A DNA stretch of 64,000 nt, taken from contig NZ_LRMM01000020.1 in NCBI RefSeq assembly GCF_001647275.1, positions 17,681-81,680 of the forward strand, written 5' to 3'. The stretch is from Rufibacter ruber. Its GTDB lineage: Bacteria > Bacteroidota > Bacteroidia > Cytophagales > Hymenobacteraceae. Both the position numbers and the translations under genes were made by a program. Each line of letters opens with the position of its first letter. Position 1 is the first letter of the stretch. Under the pieces are notes generated by a model, which was given only the letters and a program-made list of their open reading frames with translations, was not told the DNA's origin and made no database searches. Positions 48,143-55,824 of the stretch are shown here, piece after piece.

Positions 48143-48960
48143 ATCCCCCTTCGCTCCCTTCAAAGGGGGAGCATCAGAGTGAGTTCTGAGTTATGAGTCT
48201 TGAGTTCTGAGTCCTTTCTTTTCCCCCTAGACAAATCAGCACGAATGAAGTAGCAATGCCTTGTTTCGCCGCCGCGGCGCGGGGGCAGGCAGAGACGGCC
48301 CATCAGCTGTAGGCACGCGTCTGGAGGCTCGCGCCAGCGCGTGAGTATCAGGTAGCGTTAGAAGGCACGGAAGTAACTTCCGCGCCATAGAGAAGCCATA
48401 GAGGGCAGAAGTAATGTGAGGCTGCCGCCTCATGGAAGCTGAAAGCTTCCGCCACCACAGGTCCAAGTTGGAAACTTGAACCAGAGAAAGTGACAAACCA
48501 GCAGCAATAAGTAAACCAACAAACAAGCAGCAATGAACAATCAACACTTCTGCTAGTGGAACCTCTGTTAATTAGCACTTCTGCCCCTGGCTGATGTGCG
48601 CAGCACGGGCTCGCCTCAGGCTAGCGGGGCAGCAGCAGCTACCTGCAGAGGCAGACATAACAGCACAAGCAGCTACAGTAAAGGAACCGAAACCAGTCCT
48701 GGCGGTGAGCGCTTACCGGAAAAGATGAAACAACACAGTGAGTGAGGCACTGTCAACAGCGGTCCAGCCTAGGGAGCAGCAAACTGCGCATTACTACAGC
48801 AACTGCAGCAGCAGGCTGCACTTTCCTGCCACAGCAGCAACAGAGCCAGAAACCCGCAACCAGCGCAAGGCCACAAAGCACAGCCAAGGGAAACAGCAGA
48901 CCACGCATTGCAGCAGCGGCAAACAATACTACCCACCGCCTCCGCCTGCCTCAGGATAAT
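48143..48960 (-). repeat. Composite non-coding element D (X4-S3-L4)
   Basis: X4 (48143-48180), the degenerate GAGTTCTGAGTTATGAG stretch, S3 (48295-48350), then L4. L4 matches L2 in inverted orientation over more than 200 bases (48360-48600). It carries a single GTGAGCGC (48705-48712) where L1-L3 have two copies around an 83-88 bp module. Non-coding by frame breaks between copies. Confidence 0.75.
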
Positions 48961-48988
48961 TTAAAAGATGAGGTAAAAAGGAGAAAAC

Positions 48989-49028
48989 CTGTTTTGGAGC
49001 TGTTTTCAGAAAAACAGCCCTAAAACGC
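48989..49028. repeat. P palindrome 24
   Basis: CCTGTTTTGGAGCTG and CAGCCCTAAAACGC, next to the DUF502 gene stop. Confidence 0.7.
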
Positions 49029-49035
49029 ACTTACG

Positions 49036-49584
49036 CTACAGCTTAGACACCCCGCCGGAGACAATAAACTTCATCATCTCGCCACTTGGAATCTCCAGGT
49101 AGGTCACGTTTTCACGGGAAACCAGGAAGAGCTCGCCCGAGAAGTTGTAGGAGTGCGGAAAGTAGACCGCCACTTTGTCTGGGAGGTTCACCGCCTCCAT
49201 AGACATCTGCGTCACGAAGCCCAGTTTATACGTGTCCTGGAACTGCGTCATCTTCACCAGCACCGGCTGGTTGAACTTCTGGTTTTCGCCCACAAAGGCG
49301 TCAAACAAATCTTTGAGCGATGAGTAAATCATGCTCACCAGCGGGAGGCGGCTCAGAATGCGCTCAGTGAGCACCAGAAACGGCCTGACAAGAAACGAGG
49401 AACCTATGAACCCCACCACCGTGGTCAGCATGATGATCAGAAGCAGCCCCAACCCCGGGTAGTCTAAATAGAACAGCTCATCTAGCCAGTCTACCGTGGC
49501 CACAATAATGTAGACGGTGAGGCTGATGGGTGCCATAATCAGAAAACCATTCAGGAAATAGCGTAGAATGCGTTTCATAGACAA
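49036..49584 (-). CDS. DUF502 family membrane protein
   Basis: 182 residues with two N-terminal membrane segments (FLNGFLIMAPISLTVYIIVA and LGLLLIIMLTTVVGFIGSSF), then a soluble DUF502 part (PLVSMIYSSLKDLFDAFVG, VAVYFPHSYNFSGEL). No established function. A terminator separates it from ispH upstream, so it has its own transcript. P24 lies just past the stop. Confidence 0.9.
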   Translation of the reverse strand: MSMKRILRYFLNGFLIMAPISLTVYIIVATVDWLDELFYLDYPGLGLLLIIMLTTVVGFIGSSFLVRPFLVLTERILSRLPLVSMIYSSLKDLFDAFVGENQKFNQPVLVKMTQFQDTYKLGFVTQMSMEAVNLPDKVAVYFPHSYNFSGELFLVSRENVTYLEIPSGEMMKFIVSGGVSKL

Positions 49585-49593
49585 GAAGATAGA

Positions 49594-49622
49594 AAAAAAG
49601 CCCCAAGGGGTGGGGCTTTAAA
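49594..49622 (-). terminator. Rho-independent terminator of ispH
   Basis: On the minus strand AAAGCCCC-ACCCCTT-GGGGCTTT followed by TTTT; a compact GC stem with a T-run, 33 bases past the ispH stop. Confidence 0.88.
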
Positions 49623-49654
49623 ATACTGATTAATTTCTATATAGGTTATTTCTT

Positions 49655-50548
49655 TTATACTTCAGCGGGCTGACTGGCCTGAATGGCGTCTGCCACTTCC
49701 TGCATTAGCCACATGGGGGTAGAGGTGGCACCGCAGATACCCACAGAGGTTACGCCGTCAAACCAACTCCTATCCAGCTCGGCGGCATTCTCCACGAAGT
49801 AGCTGTTCGGGTTTACCCGTTGGCAAACAGCGTACAGCGCTTTGCCGTTAGAGCTTTTCTTGCCGCTCACAAACACCACCACGTCATGCAGCTGGGCGAA
49901 TTTCTCCAGCTGCGGCTCGCGGTTAGAGACTTGGCGGCAGATACTGTCATTGGCGTCCAGTTCTTCTACTTCGGCGCCCGCCGCTTTGGCTGCGGCCACG
50001 CGTTGCTCAATGAGCTCCTTCATTTTGTAGAAGCCTTTGGTGCTTTTGGTGGTCTGGCTGAAGAGCGTGATGGGCCGGGTGTAGTCCAGCTGGTCCAGGT
50101 CCTGCTCGGTGGTGATGACAATGGCATCATTGCCGGTTTGCCCGGCTAAGCCGATGACCTCGGCGTGGCCTTGCTGCCCGTAAATCACCACCTGGCCGTC
50201 AATGGCTTTGGTGGAGTCATAGGCATGCTTCACGCGGTTCTGCAGTTTGAGTACCACGGGGCAAGACGCGTCAATCAGCTCCAGGTTGTTCTTAAGGGCG
50301 GTTTGGTAGGTTTCCGGCGGTTCGCCGTGCGCCCTGATTAAGACCTTGCAGTCATGCAGCTCCTGCAGTTGGGCGCGGTCAATGATGCGCAGGCCTTTGT
50401 TGTAGAGCCGCTGCACCTCCATGCTGTTGTGCACAATATCGCCCAGGCAGTAAAGTTCTGAGACTTCCTCCAACTCGTCTTCTGCCATCTGAATGGCGAA
50501 CTCTACCCCAAAACAGTAGCCCGAATTCTGGTCTATGGTTACGTTCAT
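49655..50548 (-). CDS. ispH: 4-hydroxy-3-methylbut-2-enyl diphosphate reductase
   Basis: Last enzyme of the MEP isoprenoid pathway, making IPP and DMAPP with a [4Fe-4S] cluster. Three cluster cysteines are visible in GYCFGVEFAIQ, DASCPVVLKLQ and NDSICRQVSNREPQ; the catalytic loop GATSTPMWL is near the end. 297 residues from ATG 50548 (MNVTIDQNSGYCFG). The gene follows cmk by 86 bases on the same strand, possibly in one transcript. Confidence 0.96.
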   Translation of the reverse strand: MNVTIDQNSGYCFGVEFAIQMAEDELEEVSELYCLGDIVHNSMEVQRLYNKGLRIIDRAQLQELHDCKVLIRAHGEPPETYQTALKNNLELIDASCPVVLKLQNRVKHAYDSTKAIDGQVVIYGQQGHAEVIGLAGQTGNDAIVITTEQDLDQLDYTRPITLFSQTTKSTKGFYKMKELIEQRVAAAKAAGAEVEELDANDSICRQVSNREPQLEKFAQLHDVVVFVSGKKSSNGKALYAVCQRVNPNSYFVENAAELDRSWFDGVTSVGICGATSTPMWLMQEVADAIQASQPAEV

Positions 50549-50573
50549 ACCTCGTGTCAAGTATCAAGATGTG

Positions 50574-50614
50574 CGAGCAAGACAGGCAATCAATGGGTTG
50601 CCCCTGTCTTTTAC
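50574..50614 (-). terminator. Weak hairpin between cmk and ispH
   Basis: Arms GACAGGGGCAA and TTGCCTGTC on the minus strand with one bulge and a poor T-run. Could attenuate read-through from cmk to ispH. Confidence 0.3.
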
Positions 50615-50634
50615 TCTAATCCAGAACAAACCGT

Positions 50635-51330
50635 TTACCCGGCAAGTTCTTTTTGCAGCAACGCTGAATGCACTAAATCCAGTACAAAGTCTACCTGTTC
50701 GTCAATGGTCATGTGCGAGGTGTCCAGCAGGTGGGCATCTTCGGCGCGCCTAAGCGGGCTTTCCTCCCGGGTAGAGTCTATGTGGTCGCGTTTCTGCAGG
50801 TTCTCCACAATCTCATCAAACGGCACCAGCTGGCCTTTCTCCAGCAGTTCCTCCTGCCGGCGGCGGGCGCGTATGTCTACCTCGGCGGTCATGAAGACTT
50901 TCACCTCGGCGTCTGGGAACACGGCGGTGCCAATGTCGCGGCCGTCCATGACCACGCCGCGGCGCTTGCCCATTTTTTTCTGCTCAGAAACCATGGCGTG
51001 GCGCACGGGGGCCAGCACGCTCACCTCGCTCACCTTCTCAGAGATATACATCTTCCTGATTTCGTCCTCTACATTGAGGCCGTTCAGGAACACCTCGTTG
51101 CGGCCGTTCTTGGAGTTACGCTGAAAGGAAACCTCAATGTTGTTCAAGGCCTCCTGCACCTTTTTGGGGTTGGTGAGGTCAATGAAATGCTCCAGAAAAT
51201 AGAGGGTCACCGCGCGGTACATGGCACCGGTATCAATGTAGGCGTAGCCCAGTTCCTGTGCCACTTGCTTGGCGGTAGTGCTTTTGCCGCACGAAGAGTA
51301 CCCGTCAAGGGCTACCACAATCTTCTTCAT
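50635..51330 (-). CDS. cmk: Cytidylate kinase
   Basis: Phosphorylates CMP/dCMP. 231 residues; P-loop DGYSSCGKSTTAKQ near the N-terminus, then YIDTGAMYRAVTLYFL and VVMDGRDIGTAVFPDAEVKVF, with the arginine-rich LID (RARRRQEELLEKG) and SPLRRAEDAHLLDTSHMTID. Complete. It lies between a small lipoprotein gene upstream and ispH downstream. Confidence 0.96.
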   Translation of the reverse strand: MKKIVVALDGYSSCGKSTTAKQVAQELGYAYIDTGAMYRAVTLYFLEHFIDLTNPKKVQEALNNIEVSFQRNSKNGRNEVFLNGLNVEDEIRKMYISEKVSEVSVLAPVRHAMVSEQKKMGKRRGVVMDGRDIGTAVFPDAEVKVFMTAEVDIRARRRQEELLEKGQLVPFDEIVENLQKRDHIDSTREESPLRRAEDAHLLDTSHMTIDEQVDFVLDLVHSALLQKELAG

Positions 51331-51345
51331 ACCAGTACTTACAGA

Positions 51346-51513
51346 TTAGCAATCTTTGGTGGGGCAGGGAATTCCCTTCCCTGAGCGCATTTTGCGCTGG
51401 TAGCTTTTGGTCTTCTTACTCAATGATGTGGATTTACTGGTACATGCCGGAGCCGCAGCCCCCAGCAAGAGGCACCACACCAACCCAAGGGAAAAATACT
51501 TTCTCAAAACCAT
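51346..51513 (-). CDS. Small lipoprotein, unknown function
   Basis: 55 residues: hydrophobic signal (YFSLGLVWCLLLGAAAPAC, lipobox Ala-Pro-Ala-Cys), a Ser/Lys-rich linker, and a compact tail KSYQRKMRSGKGIPCPTKDC with two cysteines. ATG 51513 is supported by a TATCTTTG box just upstream. The open frame extends to 51597, but that part is derived from a P half-palindrome. The tail looks conserved-type rather than random; function unknown. Confidence 0.65.
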   Translation of the reverse strand: MVLRKYFSLGLVWCLLLGAAAPACTSKSTSLSKKTKSYQRKMRSGKGIPCPTKDC

Positions 51514-51525
51514 TAACTTTGGCTG

Positions 51526-51533
51526 CAAAGATA
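51526..51533 (-). promoter_or_regulatory. -7 promoter box for the small lipoprotein gene
   Basis: TATCTTTG on the minus strand, an exact TAnnTTTG, 12 bases before ATG 51513, so the leader would be very short. No clear -33 TTTG. Confidence 0.5.
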
Positions 51534-51574
51534 CACGTAATCTACCGGAACCGCTACGGGTTTTTACTGACCCG

Positions 51575-51597
51575 CCTGTTTTCGGCTTATTTTTCAC
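51575..51597. repeat. P half-palindrome 25
   Basis: Left half only (CCTGTTTTCGGCTTATTTTT); the right half is replaced by repeat W4. Confidence 0.55.
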
Positions 51598-51599
51598 AG

Positions 51600-51759
51600 G
51601 AGCTTGCTTAAATTTAGATTTTGCCAGCGAAAAATGACAGAGTAAGGTTCTGCCGAAACATTTTTTGAGCAGCGTAGCAGTGCTACGGTGAGAGAAAAAT
51701 GCGAAAGCAGGTTCTTGCTATGCCATTTTGCAGCGCAAAAGATAAATTTAAACATGCTC
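51600..51759. repeat. W-family MITE-like repeat, complete copy (W4)
   Basis: 160 bp, ends GAGCTTGCTTAAATTTAG and TAAATTTAAACATGCTC (inverted, about 20 of 24 bases matching). Central hairpin GTAGCAGTGCTAC. It starts directly at the truncated P25 palindrome, so it may have interrupted that repeat, and ends 25 bases before the adenine deaminase ATG. Confidence 0.75.
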
Positions 51760-51784
51760 TCTAACTCATCAGAAACGTACCACC

Positions 51785-53437
51785 ATGGCCCAACCAAGAT
51801 TCTTCAAAGTGAGCGGCAATATCATAGATGTCCTGAACCGGGAAATCTACCCAGGCACCCTTGAAATAGCAGACGGGCACATCAGCCGCATCATGCGGGG
51901 GCCTGTGGCCGAAACACAGTATCTCCTGCCCGGGTTCATTGATGCGCACGTGCACGTAGAAAGTTCTATGCTGGTGCCGTCTGAGTTTGCACGCCTGGCC
52001 GTGCCGCACGGTACCGTGGCCACTGTCTCTGACCCGCACGAGATTGGCAACGTGCTGGGGCTGAAAGGTGTGGAGTATATGCTGGAGAACGGGAAAAAGG
52101 TGCCGTTCAAATTCTACTTTGGGGCACCGTCTTGCGTGCCGGCCACGCCCTTTGAGACGGCGGGCGCCGAAATCACCCCCGAGGACATTGAGGAGCTTTT
52201 CCTTCGGCCGGAGGTCAAGTATCTGGCCGAGATGATGAACTGGCCCGGCGTGCTGAACCAGGACGAGCTGGTGATGCGCAAAATCACGCTGGCCCAGAAG
52301 TTTGACAAACAGATAGACGGCCACGCCCCCGGCCTCATGGGGGAACAGGCCCAAGCCTACGCCGCCGCCGGCATGACCACCGACCACGAGTGCTTCACCG
52401 CCCCCGAGGCCCGCGACAAACTGGCCGCCGGTATGAAAATCCTGATACGCGAAGGCAGCGCCGCCAAAAATTTTGAGGCCTTGATTGAACTGCTCAGCGA
52501 GTTCCCTGACAAAATCATGTTCTGCTCAGATGACAAGCACCCGGACAACCTGGTAGAGAGCCACATCAACGAACTGGTGAAGCGGGCGCTGGCCAAAGGG
52601 CATGATTTGTTCCACGTGCTACAGGCCGCCTGTGTGAACCCGGTGCAGCATTATAAGCTGGAAGTGGGCCTCTTGCAGGAGAAAGACCCGGCAGATTTCA
52701 TTGTAATAGACAACCTGGAACAGTTCAACGTGCTTCAAACCTACATCAACGGCCAACTGGTGGCTGAAGACGGGAAAAGCAAGATTGAATTCACGCCCAG
52801 CGAGATTGTCAATAATTTTCATGCGCAGCGGAAAACGGTAGAGCAGTTCCACTTGTCGGCTCCCCAAGGCTTGGCCAAACTGCGGGTCATTGAGCCGTAT
52901 GACGGGCAGTTGATTACCGGTATGCTGCTGCTAGATGCGAAAGTGGAAAACGGAAACGTGGTGAGTGACGTGGCGCAAGATGTTCTCAAAATGGCCGTGG
53001 TGAACCGCTACCAGAACACCGAGCCCGCCATTGCTTTCATTAAGAACTTCGGGTTGCAGCGCGGGGCCATTGCCTCTAGCGTGGGACATGACTCGCACAA
53101 CATTATTGCCGTGGGCTGTGATGACGAGAGCCTCTGCCGCGCCGTCAACCTCTTAATTGATGCCCAGGGCGGGATTTCGGCCGTGGCCGATGACCGGGAA
53201 GAAGTGTTGCCCCTGCCCGTGGCCGGCATCATGTCTGCCGAGGACGGCTATTGGGTGGCCGAACAATACGCCCAACTGGACCAAGCCGCCAAAGACCTGG
53301 GCAGCACGCTCACCTCGCCGTTCATGACACTCTCGTTCATGGCCCTGCTGGTGATTCCGGCGCTCAAGCTCTCTGACAAAGGCCTGTTTGACGGGCAGCA
53401 TTTCCAGTTTATAGAAGTGCTGGTGGGCAATGAGTGA
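51785..53437 (+). CDS. ade: Adenine deaminase
   Basis: Converts adenine to hypoxanthine and ammonia; purine salvage. 550 residues of the amidohydrolase superfamily. Metal-binding motif [14 protein letters not shown], then [33 protein letters not shown], and the C-terminal [17 protein letters not shown] of the Ade family. Complete, single gene. Its upstream region is mostly W4, so its promoter may lie within that repeat. Confidence 0.95.
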   Translation: MAQPRFFKVSGNIIDVLNREIYPGTLEIADGHISRIMRGPVAETQYLLPGFIDAHVHVESSMLVPSEFARLAVPHGTVATVSDPHEIGNVLGLKGVEYMLENGKKVPFKFYFGAPSCVPATPFETAGAEITPEDIEELFLRPEVKYLAEMMNWPGVLNQDELVMRKITLAQKFDKQIDGHAPGLMGEQAQAYAAAGMTTDHECFTAPEARDKLAAGMKILIREGSAAKNFEALIELLSEFPDKIMFCSDDKHPDNLVESHINELVKRALAKGHDLFHVLQAACVNPVQHYKLEVGLLQEKDPADFIVIDNLEQFNVLQTYINGQLVAEDGKSKIEFTPSEIVNNFHAQRKTVEQFHLSAPQGLAKLRVIEPYDGQLITGMLLLDAKVENGNVVSDVAQDVLKMAVVNRYQNTEPAIAFIKNFGLQRGAIASSVGHDSHNIIAVGCDDESLCRAVNLLIDAQGGISAVADDREEVLPLPVAGIMSAEDGYWVAEQYAQLDQAAKDLGSTLTSPFMTLSFMALLVIPALKLSDKGLFDGQHFQFIEVLVGNE

Positions 53438-53576
53438 AGGCATGATTGAGTGAGGGAATGAATGGTTTGGGGCTGATTTGGGAAAAAGGAGGCTGGAAAC
53501 GGTTTCTGGCGTAGTTGTAATTAAGTGTTAGATCGTTGGGGAGTAGCGGTGGCAGCTTCGGCGTTATAGGCTACGC

Positions 53577-53636
53577 CGCTAATTTCTGTTATTGACCTGT
53601 TTTGCCCAAAACAGGTCAATAACAGAAATTAGCGGA
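53577..53636. repeat. P palindrome 27
   Basis: Perfect 28-base arms. The stem core differs from consensus in both arms together (TTATTGACCTG/CAGGTCAATAA), and the outer CCGCTAATTTCTG/CAGAAATTAGCGG is unique. Confidence 0.92.
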
Positions 53637-53784
53637 TTTTCAGCACAAAGGGAAAATGCAGTTTAGGCTACATTAGCAGAAGCTGTTGGCGCAGACACTC
53701 GCAGGTCTGGGAGACACTGCGAGGTCTTTTGAGGTGCCGAACTGGTCAACATAGCTGTACTTGAATTTTTTGAATCAAAACTAA

Positions 53785-53827
53785 TTTCTGTTTTGGAGCT
53801 GTTTTGCGCAAACAGACTCCAAAACGT
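53785..53827. repeat. P palindrome 28
   Basis: CTGTTTTGGAGCTGTTTTG and CAAACAGACTCCAAAACG; followed by V2. Confidence 0.75.
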
Positions 53828-54272
53828 AACGGCGGTGTTCCTTCTCCCTCAGGGAGAAGGTTAGGATGAGGGCAAAGACGGTTCACGCACAGACGCTCGC
53901 AGGTCCTCCGGACGCTACGAGGTCAGAAATAGATTTTATAAAATTAGCGACCACCCAGATCTCCCTATGCCCACTTCTTTGCGCTGGCGCGAGGCCACAG
54001 TCTCGTGCCTTGGAATGAGACTTGTCTCCAGATTCGCGGGGAATGGTGGCAAGATGTCAGGGGAAAGTGTCTTGAACAGGTCACCAGGTCTATCTCTCCT
54101 TGTCCCATATAAAGATCTGAAATGCGTTGTTTGCTGCTAGGCAGCAAGGGTAGTCTGGAGACTACCCGCCACTGGTAGGCACGCGTCTGGAGACGCGCGC
54201 CAGCGCAACATCAGGGCGCGTTGCCAACCGGCTTTATTCCGCTGGCTGGTAACTTCCTTCCTTCCACCTTAA

Positions 54273-54315
54273 TTCTGTTTTTGCCTGTTTTTCGCAAAAC
54301 AGGCCAAAAACAGAA
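54273..54315. repeat. P palindrome 29
   Basis: TTCTGTTTTTGCCTG and CAGGCCAAAAACAGAA upstream of the TauE-like gene. Confidence 0.8.
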
Positions 54316-54427
54316 ACCTTTCCTTTTTCTTCAGGAGCAACTATTATTTCTGTAACTAGTAAGCAAAGAAGGCTGGCGGGACTCTTCACCATGGCCTTCT
54401 GGGCCTAACGCTCAACTCGCCGGGTGT

Positions 54428-55306
54428 TTGGCCATTTCTGCTTTCCTGGTACGCTTAACCCTTTCTAACTTGGTGACAGAACTCCTCATTTTTTTGATTG
54501 GCGTGGCCGTGAGCGCGTTTGGCGTGCTCATTGGGTTTGGGGGCGGGGTGTTCATGGTGCCTATTCTCATCATTTTCTTTCAGTTTCCCATTGAACTGGC
54601 CATTGGCAGCGCCATGTGTGCGCTGCTCCCGGCCTCAGTGATCTCAACGGCCTTCAACTTTAGGGAGAAAAGCATAGACTACGTGGTGGCGTCTCTGCTG
54701 CAACCCACCTCTATGCTGGGCACTGTGATAGGGGCGTTTCTGGTGGCGTACATGCCGGTGCTGCAGATGCAGTTTCTGTTTGCGTTGTTTGTGACGGTCA
54801 CGGGCGTCTACATGCTGGCCACCTACAAGAAAAAGCAAAAAAAGAAGAAAGGCATGCTATACCGCATCAACCGCATGCCCACCTCTTTTATCAGGAAAAA
54901 CCACAGCCGGCACACCGCCTACCGCCTGAATGGGAGCCTGCTGGCTTTTCTGGGTTTGTGCACCGGCACGCTGGCGGGCCTATTTGGCGTGGGCGGCGGG
55001 TTTCTGCAGACGCCCCTCATGATCAAAGCCTTCAAAATACCTTCGCAGATTGCCATCTCCACCTCACTTTTCATCCTGATCATCACCAGCCTGACGGGCA
55101 TTTCCTCGCATTATTGGCTGGGGCACATTGACTGGACCCGGAGCCTGCCCCTCATGCTGGCGTTTGCCGTTGGGGCGCTGCTGGGGAAAGGGCTCCTGAA
55201 GAAACGAGCCTCTTCCCAGCAGTCATCTGAACGCTTGATTGGGGTTGGGCTTCTGCTGGCGGGCATGAGCGTGGTGGCGCACATTTTCATCAAATATGAC
55301 TTCTAG
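54428..55306 (+). CDS. TauE/SafE family permease (putative sulfite exporter)
   Basis: 292 residues, about eight membrane segments in two related halves, each with the family Gly-rich motif: VSAFGVLIGFGGGVFMVPIL and LAGLFGVGGGFLQTPLMIKA. The family moves small anions such as sulfite or sulfoacetate; substrate unknown here. A basic loop (KKKQKKKKG) joins the halves. The start is uncertain: TTG 54428 gives the longest product, with GTG 54471 as an alternative. P30 follows the stop. Confidence 0.87.
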   Translation: MAISAFLVRLTLSNLVTELLIFLIGVAVSAFGVLIGFGGGVFMVPILIIFFQFPIELAIGSAMCALLPASVISTAFNFREKSIDYVVASLLQPTSMLGTVIGAFLVAYMPVLQMQFLFALFVTVTGVYMLATYKKKQKKKKGMLYRINRMPTSFIRKNHSRHTAYRLNGSLLAFLGLCTGTLAGLFGVGGGFLQTPLMIKAFKIPSQIAISTSLFILIITSLTGISSHYWLGHIDWTRSLPLMLAFAVGALLGKGLLKKRASSQQSSERLIGVGLLLAGMSVVAHIFIKYDF

Positions 55307-55323
55307 CGCGGGCCCCGCGTAAT

Positions 55324-55380
55324 GCACAGGGGGCGTTTTGGGCTGTTTTTCTAAAAACAGCCCCAAAACGCCCCCTGTGC
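55324..55380. repeat. P palindrome 30
   Basis: Arms begin GCACAGGGGGCGTTTTGGG and end with the complement CCCAAAACGCCCCCTGTGC; between convergent genes, likely a two-way terminator. Confidence 0.9.
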
Positions 55381-55401
55381 TTCCAGTTCCCAATTGTGTA
55401 G

Positions 55402-55824
55402 CTACTCCGGGAAGTATGTTTCCAGCAGTTCCTGCACTTTCTCTGCCGTCAAGGGCTTGGTCAGGTAAGCCACGCCGCTGGCAGAGGCCCGCTCAGTATC
55501 CTGGCTGTGTTCTGAGGTGGTGAGCAGGGCCAGGACCACATCGCGCCTGAAGTCTTCATTCAGACGGTTGAAAAGCTCCAGGAACTCAAACCCGTCCATG
55601 ACGGGCATGTTGATGTCCAGCAGGATCAGAGACGGCTTGAAATACTCAGGGGCTGAGGCATCATAGTGCCCCTGGCTGATGTTGTATAAGTAATCAAAAG
55701 CCTGTTTCCCGTTGCGGAACTCCTTAATTCTATCAGTCAGCTCCATCCTGCTGAGCAGGCGGTTGTTCAGGAAATTGTTGGTATCGTCGTCATCTATGAG
55801 CAAAATGCCCTTTAATTTTTTCAT
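55402..55824 (-). CDS. Single-domain response regulator
   Basis: 140-residue receiver domain with no output domain. Acidic pair LLIDDDDTNNF, phospho-acceptor Asp in LILLDINMPVMDG, Thr/Ser in ALLTTSEHS and Lys in YLTKPLTAEK. It overlaps the upstream kinase gene by four bases (ATGA), so the pair is translationally coupled. Being the output partner of a kinase lacking its phospho-acceptor His, it may be phosphorylated by another kinase. Confidence 0.93.
   Translation of the reverse strand: MKKLKGILLIDDDDTNNFLNNRLLSRMELTDRIKEFRNGKQAFDYLYNISQGHYDASAPEYFKPSLILLDINMPVMDGFEFLELFNRLNEDFRRDVVLALLTTSEHSQDTERASASGVAYLTKPLTAEKVQELLETYFPE

Larger units (their letters stand above)
53463..54315 (+). repeat. 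Composite non-coding element E (P26-P27-Q4-P28-V2-Q5-S4-P29)
   Basis: Gene-free region. P26 degenerate (53463-53502), P27 perfect (53577-53636), Q4 (53678-53736), P28 (53785-53827), V2 (53831-53873), Q5 (53885-53924), S4 (about 53980-54210) and P29 (54273-54315). The P-Q-P-V-Q order is the same as at 27320-27645 and 62321-62624. Confidence 0.75.
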
